From Gerris lacustris (lineage: Eukaryota; Arthropoda; Insecta; Hemiptera; Gerridae), in NCBI GenBank assembly GCA_951217055.1, contig OX578278.1, positions 38,103,115 through 38,167,114 on the forward strand: a stretch of 64,000 nt of DNA, in the 5' to 3' direction. The notes under the pieces were generated by a model that did no database searches, was not told where the DNA came from, and saw only the letters and a list, made by a program, of their open reading frames with translations. A program made the translations under genes and the position numbers. Each line of letters starts with the position of its first letter. Within the stretch, counting starts at the first letter, position 1. Shown here piece by piece: positions 11,701 to 24,520 of the stretch.

Positions 11701-12060
11701 AAATGTAAACAAATCACGGACTTTTATTCCAACAAACTCCTTCACTCTTCTTATACGTTATAATTTCAAGATAAAAAGAACTTTTTATATACTACGTTTT
11801 TAAATTTTCTGTTGAATCGTATGTAATGTTGATAATATAATTGTTATGGTTATACAATGTATAATTTTAGTGAAAAAAAAAGTTCCGAATGTATTTACTT
11901 CACATAAATGACAACCATCTAGAGAGCTGATCTTAAACCTATAAAAGGACAAATCTTTGTACAACGGATCTCCCCAACACCAAATCTAAAGCGTGCCATC
12001 AATATATTTGAAATAATATACTCGATATTTCCTGTTTTGCTGTCTTTCAATGTTTATCTA

Positions 12061-12351
12061 TCACAAATTTAAGACCCGTAAAAATAAAGATTGCGTAAAT
12101 ATGGGACATGGCAAAACAAATAAAATAACTTGCGGATTTTTTCCTAACTAACTTTCCGTACAGCAAAATTTGCTGAAAACCAATTAAATTCTGCTGAATG
12201 ATGGCTAAAAGTATTAAAATAATGCATTGTCATCGTGTTCTGAGCTATGCTAAAAGTTTCAAATGTCTAGCTATTCGGGAAGTTAGTTAGAAATCGATTG
12301 CCAGATTTGTACCGGACAAACAAACAAACAAGAAAGCAAGCTAATAAAAAC
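12061..12351 (+). repeat. Dispersed repeat C, copy 1
   Basis: About 290 bp. It matches 52513-52803 in reverse complement over nearly its whole length: 'gcgtaaatatggga', 'aaataaaataacttgcgga', 'tgctgaaaaccaattaaatt', 'atgcattgtcatcgtgttct', 'gggaagttagttagaaatcg', and the end 'caaacaaacaagaaagcaag'. No coding capacity. Function and class unknown. Confidence 0.85.
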
Positions 12352-14834
12352 TTAGTAATAAATATGGTAGATGAAATGCTATAATGGGAATAAAATTGAA
12401 GATATCTTCAAATGATATAATAACTAATCTAAATAAAGGTTGACAATTTTTGTCAGAAGAAATCAGAGTTGTAATGGAGGAAATAAACAATCAAAATAGG
12501 ATAACATTAAATAATTCAGAGTTCATATTTAGATTGTAGGTGGTAGGGTGGATTTTTATCCGTCTACCCTTTTTCCCCTCTATAATGTGATAGCTACAAA
12601 AAATGTTATTCACGTGAAATTTGCGATAAAACTCATTACTAAAGAAAAACTTAAATATTAGTCATTCAAAAATGATCCTCAAATAAATAATATGAGAAAT
12701 AAATACGTTTTATTGTGTTTGTATAAAGATTGGTATTTCGGTCAAAAATTACACGAGATTAAAACTCTTCAGATCTTATCATTTTTAAAGAAAAAAAAAT
12801 TACATAAAAATTCGTGTAATATCTGTAATAATATTTAAAAACAAAGACAACCTTTAATCCTGATTTAATAATACAGTCTTAATAAGGTCATAATTTGTCA
12901 TGCTATTAACCTTATAAAGATAAAAAATAAATAAAACTACATATTATATCTATATTATAATGTTACTCATGGTACAAATATTTGTTAAAAAGGGAGAAAT
13001 AAAGGTCAAAATGAAACAGAGAATAAAGTTTAAATTATAACCAAATAAATAACATAGAAAGAATGATTAGGAGCAAAGTCGGAGATAAGATTTCCTTGAT
13101 GTCTTTATTAAAGCCACATGGCATTTCCTTTAACTGATATTGCCCTTAATTTTATTCCTCCGGTGTTTCTTTTATTTCTAAATGTTTCTTTTTTTAAATA
13201 TTTGTTGGATATTATAAATAAAAGGCCCTGCGGAGTGTTGTTTCTGTACGAAGAGTTACGATTGCTTATAAGATACGTATTGGTTGTGTAGCCACCGGAC
13301 TCTAAGCAAGAGATTCCAATCTGCAACTTAAGCTGTGAAGGGAGAAGTTCTCTGATAACGCCCACGCAAGTCTTAGAGAGTCTTAGTAACTAACGGCCTT
13401 TCAGCAGAAACACTTGATTCAGCCATACATAAACAAAGCGTACAAGTCCCATTTACATACTCGTTATGTATAGTTAAAAAATATATATTCATAAAAAAAA
13501 TATATATAACATTTTATTTTATATTAAGAGCGTACTTTTAAAGAATGTTCTTTTTAAAACTTTTAAAGGGTCCTATTAAAGATTTAGAAATTAAATTAGG
13601 AAAATTTGAACTCCTACATGAATCTGCCCCGATAGCATAAGAAATTTCTCCGCGACAGCCATTAAGTAAGATATTCCGAAGTCGTGCGACTACATTCGTT
13701 CCTGAGTTTGCTATAATTCCATGTAAGTAACTGCAAACAAAGAAATTTTTAAGTTGCCATTTTGAGTTTTTCTCTAAGTGACTCTATAAATTCTTTAAGT
13801 GACAAACATATTTTCTCTTATGATTTACGACTTCTTTTAGATACAATTTCTTTGAGAATGAAGATCAGTGAATCTTCTAAGACAAATGTTTCTTTGGCAG
13901 AAGCCCTCCTTGAATAAATTATTCGACTAAACTTGATCTTGGGTCCTATTGAAAATATTAAATTAAAAAATTATTAAATACTTATGAAATCCTAACACTT
14001 CTAGTAGAGTATGTACACAAGTGGAGTTTTCATCTTTAGTAAAGAGAAAAAAAAATGTCGATAGCAAATATCATTTTTATGTATCATTTAATGTATTAAT
14101 TCCCATTTTCCAGCATCTCACATTCACACAATTTCATTGTTATAATCTCTATTCTTCTTCTTTGTGCGTCAATATTTTGGAAACTAGGTTTTTATCCAGC
14201 AAAGCAAACAATATAATTTCATTAGCATTGAAATAGATCACAATTGCTTTTTTTTATATCAAAATTGTCGTACATGTTATTGTTCATCAAATTTCAGAAT
14301 ACAATCCAAAAATCCGTTCTGCAGCACCACATAAATCCACAGACATTGAAATATGTACTACTTTTTTAGATTCAGGAGACTTAAAATCTTAAAACAAATC
14401 CATAAAAACCTCTAAATTGAATTAATAAATGATTCTTTGAACTTCTAAAAAAACGTTTTTCTTGATAATGATAAAAAAAAGCCAAAACTTCAAGTTGTTT
14501 TTAAATCCTGTATATTAGTTTCACTTTTGTGTGTTTGTTTTTTTGTGGCTGGCTGGCTTACAAAATCACTAAAGGACTAATTAACCCGGTTCCAGTCATC
14601 CAATCGAGCTTGACACTTAGGCAGAAGACACGCCGTGCTCTCTTGGCATTTGATAGAAAATCATTCTATCAAATATTAGGATCACCCACTCTTCATAACT
14701 CTAGTTATGGAAAACAATTTGTTTTTATGGAAAAACAACTTGCCAATGATTTATAATAAAGACATTGTTTTAATGGACTAATATTATTTATCCTTGCTAA
14801 ATACAGTTGCTAAAAATTAGCTTATTTTATATAA
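12352..14834. other. Unassigned AT-rich sequence
   Basis: No family could be named. A perfect 11 bp hairpin (atttgatagaa, five bases, inverse) is at 14648-14674. Short frames at 13108-13365 (minus) and 14529-14756 (plus) have no recognisable domain and no neighbouring splice pattern that I trust. Confidence 0.4.
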
Positions 14835-15340
14835 TTCCGAACTTGCCTCAGGTAGCGGAAGCATTGTTATCAGTCGTGAAGAACGATATTTTTACAACCA
14901 AAATATGCTCTTTAACTCGATGCACCGACTTCTCTCGATCACTCGGTCAGAGCTCTCAATTGGTTTGATGTATCTTAAAAATGTGTCGTACTTTAATGAA
15001 ATTGGGATGATAAATCGCATAATTAGCCCATTGTTGGTTCTATATTAACTTAACTTTCTGCGAAAATTCAATATTCCTTAAAAATAAGTGTAACCCCATA
15101 GGGAATCAAAAAAACTTTATTTTATCAGCACCTATCTCTAAAAGTACTTATCCGGTTTTTAATAAATTTGGATTTTTTTAAAGTAGCCCACAGATTAATT
15201 TCAACCATTCGCATAAATTTAATCCACATATTTAAAAATAAGTGTGCCCCCACGGGGAAGAGAAAGAGATCAAAATCTCATGTTACCATTCTTTCAATAA
15301 TAGAACACGAGGAAGCTATGTCCCACACAAATTGGCAGAC
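14835..15340 (+). repeat. Dispersed repeat A, copy 3
   Basis: It begins with the head 'ttccgaacttgcctcaggta', passes through 'attagcccattgttggttct' and 'aagtagcccacagatta', and ends with the tail 'cacgaggaagctatgt' plus 'aattggcagac' (15330-15340). It shows the family from head to tail. No protein is encoded. Confidence 0.8.
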
Positions 15341-18084
15341 TACTTTTGTCTTGGTGATAGATGATAAGAGTAGTAGTTGTTATTGTTATTTCTTATTCTT
15401 GTAAAAATATATTGTTTAGAGTACATTACCCAACAGTTAATATTGGAATAAAAGATAAAAAATAAGAATGAAAGAACAAATATAAGTCGAAAGAACAGAA
15501 ATGTAAAAAAGGAAAGATAAGAAATAAAAAGGGTGTTTATAACAGTGTATGACCTGTGTACTTGTTGAAACAGTAAGGTGTGTTAAGTGTAAACTGCAAC
15601 AAAACATTGCGCAGTTCTAATCTCAGTGGGATATATTAATCTGTTGTGTTGTTACGCCTGTGCATTCGAGCTGCACAATTGAAACTGGCTACTAGAGTAA
15701 ACAAATAATGTCTTCATATCTCAGACGGTAAACAAAGGTAAGCCATTAAAGTGGTAAGAAAATTTTCCTCCGCCGCGCTATCTTCTACTAGAAATGTGTA
15801 ATAAAGATGTGAAGTTTATTACAGGACTTGAGAGTCCATTTTAAAAGTTCTAGTTTCTCTCTAATAGAGATACAAAACTCTCTTATATGCAATATAGAAG
15901 CCATCTCTTGTTCTTTATATTGTAGCACCTTGGAAGAAAATCTCCTTCTTACTCTTTTTTTTACTTCACAACTATTTTATAAGGCGAAGTTGTAATTTGA
16001 TTGAGCGGCGCCCTAAGGCGTAAGCCAGCGCAATACTTAAACAGTCCTTTCGCTACTGATTCAACTCGTACCCTTTTTTACCCTCTCATTTTTTATTGTA
16101 TAAAAAAATAATGTACTTGTCGTAAAAATAACGAGTACAAATCGTTTTCAGAGATTGATATTATAGAAGAGACTAATAAAAAAATAAAAAAAATAGTGCT
16201 AGAATAGCATTAATAGACTACTATACTTTCTAAGTTTATGATAAACACTTCATTATAGGAGTAGAAAGGCAACTTTGACACATAAAGCTTGAAAGAAATA
16301 GAGGAAATATTGTGGATCAAATTGTAGCTTAATCATTGGTGACAGGTGGTAGTGCAATGATTGACCACTATCGGACTTATTTATTAAGCAAGTGAAGATA
16401 CTAGATAAATGCTTAGTGAAATTTGAAGATACAACGAGTTTTTGGTTAAAATTGACCAGATACAAAAAGTTTTTATTATAAATCTTTTATCCATATACAT
16501 TTTGGTTGTGGGAGCCATCTGCAAGATGTTTGTTTATAAAAACATACTTTACAAATTTCCATAATATTCTTTTGTTGTGCTTATTTTAGTGTTTGTTTAC
16601 TTGGTTGGTTTTGCTGTGTTTTATTTATCTAATTTATTTAATAAGGTAAAATATTTTACTATTTTTTTAAATATGCAAACTGCAGCAACGACCGGGACTT
16701 GGAATTTTTAGAGATTTATCAAAGCGAACCAGTCCTGTGGGGTCCAAAACATTCGAACCACAAATCATTTTTTTTTTTCTAATTTATTACTATCAAATGT
16801 AAGCAAATAATTTTAATCAGCAAGTGATACTTTGATGAAGTCCATCCTTAATGAACTTGACTTCCCCAATGGGAACGCGAAAGGGCGAGATTGTGGAGCA
16901 CATCTTGTTCTCGTGCATATTTCGAACACTTCGTCAAAAGTGTTGAGCCACATTCAGGTTAAAGCATTGCGGCGTAAACACATGGATCCGTCGTTCGATC
17001 GCTAACGAAGGAATGCATTTTTAATCTCTTTTCTTATTTTTATAATAATACTTTAAAGCTTTGAAATTTATCAGGCAATAATTTTAATTAATAAAATTTC
17101 AATAAGTCATGATTTGTTACAAAGTAATAAGAATAAAAAAAATTAATAATAAGGAAATAACCTTGATCGACCTTGAAAGTATTCTTTATAATAAGGTTAC
17201 TTGAGTTCCAAAATAAAAATTAAATATTATAAACAACCATCTATACCTACCCTAAGGCTCCTTTCTAACGAAGAAGTCCCCTCTACTATCTGAAGAACTA
17301 CATCCATACTATCCTACCTTAACTTAACACGAGATATAACGTTTCCTGCAGGCCATCCATATCCATAAGGCACCACGATCCTTTACAGATGAAGAAGGAG
17401 TTCTTTTCATGCATCAAGATTAATTCAAAAAAGTATCTTTTAACTCCCTCGCTTTTCGAACTACCAGAACCAAAAAGAAAAAATAAAAAGATCTAAAGTA
17501 GAAGAGATTCGAATATCGACAGAGCACGATTATCATTATGTTTTTCTTCTTTAAAAAAAAAAAAATAAATAAATAAACGGCATTATGGATATATACATTT
17601 TTTTCGCAGTATAGAAATAGATACGATGATCTTTTATCTTGTTTTTTAAAACTTAAAAGAGAATCAAACTCAACCCCATTAAACTGTGGAGAAAAATCAT
17701 TATAACTTCTTCTTCGATATAAAAATTAAACAAAGATAAGGAAACGATTCTGGTTGTTGACCAACATTGGAAAGGCTCCTTTTGGCTTTAAGTATGGATA
17801 AGTCTTTAAATCTTTTACCAACAACTCTCATCGGGGATTTTATTTTTCTATCCTCGAGCTCTCTTATTTACACTTTAATAAATTCAGCACGCTATAAATT
17901 TAATTTCTAGCACCTTCCGATGTGCTTCTTAGATAAAATATTGCTTCCATTTAAATACGATAAGATAATTGAGAAAGAATAAATGAAATATACATAGGAT
18001 ATAGATATTTGGTTCCAATTTAAACTACCTTTTTTCAAATCTTGTTTTTTTGTCGGGAATAAAAAATAACTTTGTTGTAAACCC
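15341..18084. other. Unassigned sequence
   Basis: Mostly AT-rich. Slightly GC-richer patches occur at 15620-15800, 16010-16040 ('gagcggcgccctaaggcg') and 16860-17000. The last contains 'tcaggttaaagcattgcgg', similar to 'tcaggttaaagcaatgcg' at about 31975, which suggests another low-copy repeat. No gene is supported. Confidence 0.4.
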
Positions 18085-18392
18085 CCTGAAGCTAGGCTAG
18101 GCTTGGTTGATAGTCCTACCTGTCATCTGTGCGGAGAGGAAGATAAACTCTTACTCATCTATAAAGCTGCTACCGAGGGTTGGCTCGTCTCAGATGGCAA
18201 ACCTTTGAAATGCCCTTTTAAGAGTTTAGGGTACTGCTGACTTTGTAAGAATCAGTCAATCTGCTTAGAGTATAGAACGGTCAAGAGATAATTCTTCATC
18301 CAACCTAGATTATCTCAATGGACCCACCTAAGTGGTCTATGTCTCTAGGTTTTTAATCCCCCGAATTAAAATAAATAAATAAAAATAAAAAA
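18085..18392 (+). mobile_element. 5'-truncated jockey-like non-LTR retrotransposon, 3' end
   Basis: A short reading frame (18088-18240) is followed by a 3' untranslated part and a tail of AAAT-type repeats ending at about 18392. The tail gives the orientation. Only the last 51 codons of ORF2 remain out of roughly 900 in full-length relatives, as expected after incomplete reverse transcription. The 'atggacccacctaagtgg' string of its 3' region has a weak echo at about 19640-19670, a possible second copy. No clear target-site duplication was seen. Confidence 0.75.
18088..18240 (+). pseudogene. ORF2 C-terminal fragment (reverse transcriptase polyprotein)
   Basis: The frame reads DSPTCHLCGEEDK about ten codons in, then continues to a stop at 18238-18240. 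C-x2-C followed by GEED is the usual start of the C-terminal zinc knuckle of jockey-clade ORF2 proteins; the downstream His and Cys of the CCHC pattern are not present in the expected places, so the knuckle is degraded. There is no start codon belonging to it. It is a relic and not an expressed gene. Confidence 0.7.
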
Positions 18393-18940
18393 CTTGAAGA
18401 CACCACAAAGGAAAAAAGTTAAAGGGACTGCTTATTATCTATTGTTGGGATGTTAAGAGTAGCAGTGATCTCTGCCTATGTCGGTCACATTTAGAATAAT
18501 CATATTTATGAAGACAATTTAAGTAATAAACTAATGTGGATGGAAAATTGTTGAAAAAAATTAATTATTGTTATTATTTAAAGAAGGAAACAGAAATTAC
18601 CTTGAACGATCAATATATTTGGTGGCTTTGTCTTCTAAGGATCTTTCCATCTTTGCCAAAATCCTGAAAAATAAAATAATTTAAAATTTAATTTAGTATG
18701 GTATATTTTAATTTAAAATTAGTTACTATTATGTATTATTAATATATTTAATCAATGAATATAATTTTATCTAGATTTACAATAGCAAATTATAAAATAA
18801 TAATCTGTTAGTTGTTGTGGTACTTAGCTTTCTCGCATACTAATATTAGACGAATGGTTCCTTGTGATTTGGATGCTTTCGGTTCTCATTGGTCACTTAT
18901 TTTAAAGCAATATTGAATTTGCGCAGAGAGTTCAATCCTT

Positions 18941-18990
18941 CCCATGCACAGAAGTTCCCATATTAATATAAGGGAACTTCTGTGCATGGG
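18941..18990. repeat. Perfect 19 bp inverted repeat
   Basis: 'cccatgcacagaagttccc' (18941-18959) and its exact inverse (18972-18990) are separated by 12 AT-rich bases. Similarity extends weakly outward. It sits beside the minus-strand A copy at 19030-19504 and may have inserted there or be part of it. Confidence 0.92.
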
Positions 18991-19029
18991 ATGATTAGAC
19001 TTAAAGATATAGATGTAAGTAAAACAAGT

Positions 19030-19504
19030 TGTTGTTTCGATTCTCACACATATTTTTAAGCAAAATTAAATTAGACAGTTGAAATTACTCTGTGGGCTAA
19101 ATAAAAAAAATCCAAATTTTCTCAAAATCGAGTGAGTACTCGTACTTACTAAAACATATATGTATTAATAAAATAAAGTTGCTGTTTCGATTCCCAGTAG
19201 GATTACACATATTTTTAAGGAATATTAACTTAGCGCAGAAATTTAATATGGAACTAAGAATAAGCTAACACCATGATAAGGTAGGGAGTAATACCATCCA
19301 AATTTATTTGAAATTGGTTGAGTATTTTTAATACTCTCACAAAAATGTTAAACGACCGACAGACAGGCACTAGACTAAAAATGTTCCCTGGTGTTTGAAA
19401 TAAATTTCTGTCGAGAATTTTTGAATTCGGTGACATAAAGGTATGTCATTTCCCCAAAATGATCATAATGCTTTTGCTTTTGCTACCACCGTTAAACTCG
19501 GAAG
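19030..19504 (-). repeat. Dispersed repeat A, copy 4 (minus)
   Basis: It reads in reverse: 'actctgtgggctaaataa', 'gattcccagtaggattacac', 'aaaatgttaaacgaccgaca', 'ttccctggtgtttgaaat', 'tctgtcgagaatttttga' and the degraded head near 19480-19504. The order is inverted relative to the plus copies. Confidence 0.7.
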
Positions 19505-20865
19505 AAATATAAGAATACATTTAATTATACTAAAGAAACGACATTAAAATATAGTGTCGATAATTCTTGTCGGCACTCAAATGTGCACGCATTTCTATTA
19601 TACTACTTAAGGTTTTCAATGGGATAAAGCCATCTGTGAATGGACCAAAATAAGTGGCCTAACAGCTTGGTTCGACTTGTTATAGCTAGGTTAGACTACT
19701 TATTGTCAAATTTTAAATGATAATTTTAAGCAGAATGACAATTCATACATAGACCGAAGAAGTGACATTAAAAGTGTAAGACCTGAAGGAAAGATTATAT
19801 AGGACAAATGAGGGCATGATAGGAAGATGAATAGCACAGATTGTGCAAATATTTTTTATAGGGAAATCGAATGTATCTTATTATTACACTCTTATCTTTG
19901 TATTATTGTTTCAGTTGTTTAATTTATTTTTAGTTTATTATTCTTTACACAGATCTAATCAATAATAAGGAAGAAATTGAAAAAAATATAATGTTTTAAA
20001 AGGGAAATCAGTGTTAGAAGGTCAAATATTTCTATTATATATATCTTCTTTTTTTTCAAATCTGTCCATTGTTGATTTGACCATTGTTTGATTTTTATCG
20101 ACAAGGATCAAGTGAAAGAAAGAAATTCTCATCTATAGTATCTTTTATTGATAATCACCTTTCTTGGGATTTGTGGTTGTTAGGATCACGAAAATACCGA
20201 AGATCTTGAGATAATACTAACAGTGAAAAATTAAGACATTATTTCTGAATTAAATTTTATTTCTAATACTTTAAAATCAAATCTTTATCAGATTTCTTTT
20301 TTTATTATTTATTATTTTCCCTTTTGTTAATTCTTTAATGGGAATTCTCTTAATAATAGAATTAGGAGTTTGAAGATGGCCTCCCTTTTGTAATGATTTG
20401 TACTTCCTAGCGAATAGTTAAAATGTATTTTAATTAAAAAAGGTGGGTTTATTTCTTTTAGAAGTTTTATGTTTTGATTAAGTGATTAAATGATGCTAAA
20501 AAATAAATAAATAAATAAATAGAAAAAAAAATCATGCATTTTTTTAAGAAAGTTGCAATTATTGGTAATACATGCCTCAATATAAGTGCTAGTAGCAGAA
20601 TGGGGAATTTGAACCACTTGTTCTTCAATGATTTAGGCCCTGTTTACTAACCCTTATGAAGCTCAGATATCAATGCACTGCCGAAGTGAAAACGGTGTGA
20701 TCAATAGTGAGTGACCCAGTTAAATCCCAAGGCTTGGGAACGAACCTGTGGCCTCCACCTTGATTTAAAGATGGTCTAGCAGAAGTGAATGATGCTTTTA
20801 GGTTCATGGGTAATCTGAAGCCCCCTCCTGGAGGGAGAAGAAATTAACCCTTAAATTAAATTAAG

Positions 20866-20930
20866 GATGAGAATCGTTCCAAAGATCCCTATGTTTACAG
20901 TTCAATGCTTTAATCTCTGAACTACAATGA
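20866..20930 (-). mobile_element. tRNA-like (SINE) fragment, minus strand
   Basis: On the minus strand an A-box-like 'tagttcagagatta' (20911-20924) is followed, about 30 bases on, by a B-box-like 'ggaacgattc' (20871-20880). The intervening part, 'aagcattgaactgtaaaca', resembles the anticodon arm of a tRNA. The cloverleaf is incomplete. Neighbouring text at 20600-20850 also has two inverse B-box-like strings ('gggaatttgaacca', 'gggaacgaacctg'), so this may be a cluster of SINE fragments. Confidence 0.45.
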
Positions 20931-21394
20931 AGAAATGATTTGTCTCCTCTCCGGATACATATATTAATAAACATTAGTAGCGAATTAATTTCTACAATTT
21001 CTAGTGTCAAAATGCATTTTAGTATTTTATCAGTTTTTCTTCCCACCACTTTATCAATACTGTTAATATCTTGGTACTGATTAATTAATTATTCTTTCTT
21101 AATTAATTACATCAACACATCGAATTATTCAAGCTAGATTCTCTTATCTAGGTTTATCTGTTCGAGATCTTCTAAAGAGATAATTACAATTCAGCCGAGG
21201 CCAAATATGTATATTAAATTAGTATAATAATAAAAATTCCTGTTCTATTCAAAATCGCAGTAGGAAGGATACATGTAGAATATAGAGTAAGGACTTTGTT
21301 CTATAAGAGGTCCTGCTATAAAGTTCATTAAAAATAAAGGGTTCCTGCGTCTAAGTGTACAGGAGACAAAAGACGAGATGGTTCTCTAAGGATG

Positions 21395-21680
21395 TTTGCT
21401 AGTGTGGGGGAGTGAAGATAACGAGGCACAGTGCCTGGGAAGTGTACCCTCGTACCCGAACCAAGTGTACCCTCTCCTGGGGCAAGGTACCGACCTCACT
21501 GTATAACGGTCGACCACCTGTTGATACTCGGTTCATGTGGGAGCCAAAGTTCACCGACTTATAAACACAGCACCGACTCTGATTAGGAAGAAACAAGACG
21601 GCTCGCCAGGATGACGACATCCAACGCTCTAGGACCTTAACATTAATCCTGGCAGCCATCCTCCGTCCACATACCTCCGA
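21395..21680. other. GC-richer island of unknown origin
   Basis: Composition jumps well above the surrounding AT-rich DNA. It contains the longest open frame of the window: 124 codons on the minus strand, 21399-21773. The protein has no domain that I recognise and a mixed, unbiased composition. Three near-repeats of 'agtgtaccct' occur at about 21440-21475. It may be a fragment of a transposon or of an exon, but there is no support for either. Confidence 0.35.
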
Positions 21681-22029
21681 GTTTTTCTTATTAAAATGTC
21701 TTGTTTGTATCAAAATTATAAAGTCATATACCTCATGCGAATTTATTATTAATACATTAAAAGTATACTTCACTCCTCTTGTGGTACTATTATAACTGCA
21801 TATAATGCAATTTTACAGGAAAGTCTAAAAACCTACGTAATGTATATAATTTATATACATTAAGTTTTTTAAATTTTTATTTTCTTGACGTACAAAATGC
21901 AACCATTTCGACGTTGTACTATTGGACGTATTAGGTTTTTCGGACAACTTTGTATGCAGTTATGTGGTTATACCACCAGAGGAGCGAGTTAATGGTATAA
22001 CACACACCATCATTGTGCCCTTAAAATAT

Positions 22030-22033
<4 letters not shown>

Positions 22034-22092
<59 letters not shown>
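22034..22092. repeat. (TA)n microsatellite
   Basis: About 59 bp of uninterrupted TA alternation. It produces artificial Tyr-Ile reading frames on both strands. Confidence 0.98.
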
Positions 22093-22096
<4 letters not shown>

Positions 22097-22685
22097 ATTT
22101 GATGAGGGAATTTCTTTTCCAAATATATATTAATGAGAACTGACAAGATGGAATTGTCAACAGTTATACAATTTTAAATTTTATTATACAATTGTGTAAA
22201 TTTTAATATTTTATAACGAGGAATTAAATTTAGTAATTAACTCTGATCAGTAACTAACAACTTATGATTAAACAAGCTTCCAGTTGGAATCTCGAGTTCT
22301 TCTATAACTCCAATTTAATTTAAAATTGGTTCCCACAGGACGCTAAATTACTAGTTATAAGCAAACGTAATATTCAACATGTAGAGCGAAATAATTAAAT
22401 GAATAGCAATAAAATTAATGAATAAAATGTATTATATTTACAAAACAAAATTATTTTAAATATTTGCTGATCTTTTTGAATATGTAATTTAGCTTTTAAT
22501 TCGGTTGGGCAAAATGTAACAATTTACTATTTACCGAACATTACAGCGTTTTGATTAACAAAATGTTATCAGTTACATTTAGTAGAACACTTGCTTACAA
22601 TTGTGGAGACGCATTAGTAATTATAGTAGCAAATGACTCATTAGCAACATGAGAAACTCCCTTGACACTGATCACTTTAAAGTGT

Positions 22686-22710
22686 TTGAAACGTCCCCCC
22701 CCCCCCCCCT
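22686..22710. repeat. C homopolymer tract
   Basis: A run of about 16 C residues next to CTCTTTG. Homopolymer length in assemblies is unreliable. Confidence 0.9.
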
Positions 22711-22963
22711 CTTTGATAAAGTATTTTCCCAAAGAAAGACAACTTATTATTATAATCAAGTTGTTTGTTCTATTTATACTATTTTTTTTAATATAATCAG
22801 GTTTTTGAATCAACAAAATGGATACACAAATTGTGTAGCCTATAGCAGTGTGCAAACACGGTATTACATTGCTGTTATAGATAAAAATAATGCAAATTAG
22901 ACAAGAGAAAGAAAAAAAATTAATTCAGCAATAAAGAACGTAAATAAATAGTAATTATAACTA

Positions 22964-23160
22964 CAGTAAACCCTGCTAAAGTGACCACCTGGTCAATACT
23001 TTTTCATGGTCCCAGAAGTTCAATACTTTCTGTACAATTTCTTCTGCTTATTGTGACCGCCTGCCTATTTTGACCTGTGACTACTGTGACCACCTTCTTC
23101 TGGTCCCTTGAAGGAAATTTATTTTGGTTAAAGTGACCAAAGTAAAAAGAAAGATTGAAA
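22964..23160 (+). mobile_element. pogo/Tigger-like DNA element fragment
   Basis: After TA, the sequence opens with 'cagtaaaccctgctaaagtg' and 'accacctggtc', and further blocks of 'gtgacc' recur at 23053, 23088 and 23133. CAGT...AACC openings bordered by TA are typical of pogo-group elements. No transposase is present and the second end was not identified with confidence. Confidence 0.4.
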
Positions 23161-23893
23161 AAAATAAAATAAAAACCAGTAATACATATATAAATGTTGA
23201 AATCCAAAACCATGAAATTTGTATTGTTATTAATGTTGACTTATTTATTTAAATATATCTTCAAAAATATTAAAATGAACTGTATTAACCTTTCTCTTTC
23301 ACTTCTCAATGTTTTTCAATTTTTTGTGCTTTGCCGCGGTCTTATATCAATAAAGTTGAGTTAAAATAAAACTAATAATAAAAATACAAAAAACAATAAA
23401 TTCAAAACGGGTGGTATCGAATTGATTATAATTTGTTATTGTTAGAGCCGGTCAGGGTGTCGGGTCTTGTGACCGGAGGGAACAAATCGGGCCTCGTGAA
23501 GTTAAGGAGTTCCTTAGGGGCTGCTTTTGGTTCTCTTCTATTTTGAATTTTTCTCTTATTATTTTTTATTATTAAATATAAGAAGACGAAGTGATATTTA
23601 ACTATGTTATTTAGTATAAATGACGGGTATACAAGAGCTCTTATAGTTTATGTATTTTTTAAAAAATATATATATATATACATTTTTTTTTTTTTACATA
23701 AAATCTAATATCGTGTTTAGTTAGAGGACTGTAATACGTACTTTATTGTTCATGTCTAATGTATAATATAATATATATAAACTGATATGTATATAAAATT
23801 ATATTTTATCTTACCAATGGAATTTTTCTTTAAGTCAAAAATTCCTAAGACACGTTTACCCACAGGTTGATTTGTAACTTTGTCCTAAGGGCT

Positions 23894-23895
<2 letters not shown>

Positions 23896-23987
<92 letters not shown>

Positions 23988-23990
23988 ATA
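23896..23990. repeat. (TA)n microsatellite
   Basis: About 80 bp of pure TA alternation followed by TATG/TATA variants up to about 23990. Confidence 0.98.
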
Positions 23991-24003
23991 ATATTATTTC
24001 TAA

Positions 24004-24050
24004 AGAGAGAGAGAGAGAGACAGAGAGTGAGAGGGTGAGAGAGGCAGAGA
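24004..24050. repeat. (GA)n imperfect microsatellite
   Basis: GAGA alternation interrupted by CAGA, GTGA and GGTGA steps, directly 3' of the TA tract. Confidence 0.9.
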
Positions 24051-24520
24051 CAGTATGAATATTATTTTCTGTTGAATTTATTCTGACAGCGTTAACAAAA
24101 ATCCTGTTTCAAATTTCATCCTAAGTTGAAGGGATATTTACTAAAATGGGCATTCAAACTAAAACAATATTAGTCTCAGTTAATGTTGTTTATTTTATTG
24201 TTATTTTGTTTTTTACACTTAGACTTTTAAAAATGCCAAGAGTAATAATATTTTATGAAAACTGGTTTTCTTACTTAATTTTCATATTGTAATAACCTTT
24301 ATATGTATATCAATAAAGTGTAAATTATGGAAGGTACCATAATAAATTAATTTGAGAAAAGTAAGCTTACATTATGATACAGATCAAAATAAAATTTGAA
24401 CACTGTAAATCTAAAGTTTCTAGATGAGCAGTGGAGTATTATTAGGAATTATGAAAAAGATTTCTCTACGAAATATACTTTTTTGTACAAAGCCAGTTTT
24501 CAGCTATAAGTTGTCTTGTT

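Noticed and set aside
21399..21773. Calling the 124-codon minus frame a gene
   Set aside because: There is no recognisable domain, no codon or splice evidence, and an open frame of this length is plausible by chance in a GC-richer patch.
21922..22160. Frames with Tyr-Ile runs on both strands
   Set aside because: They are direct translations of the (TA)n microsatellite. The same applies at 23867-24058, 46222-46413 and 47700-47909.
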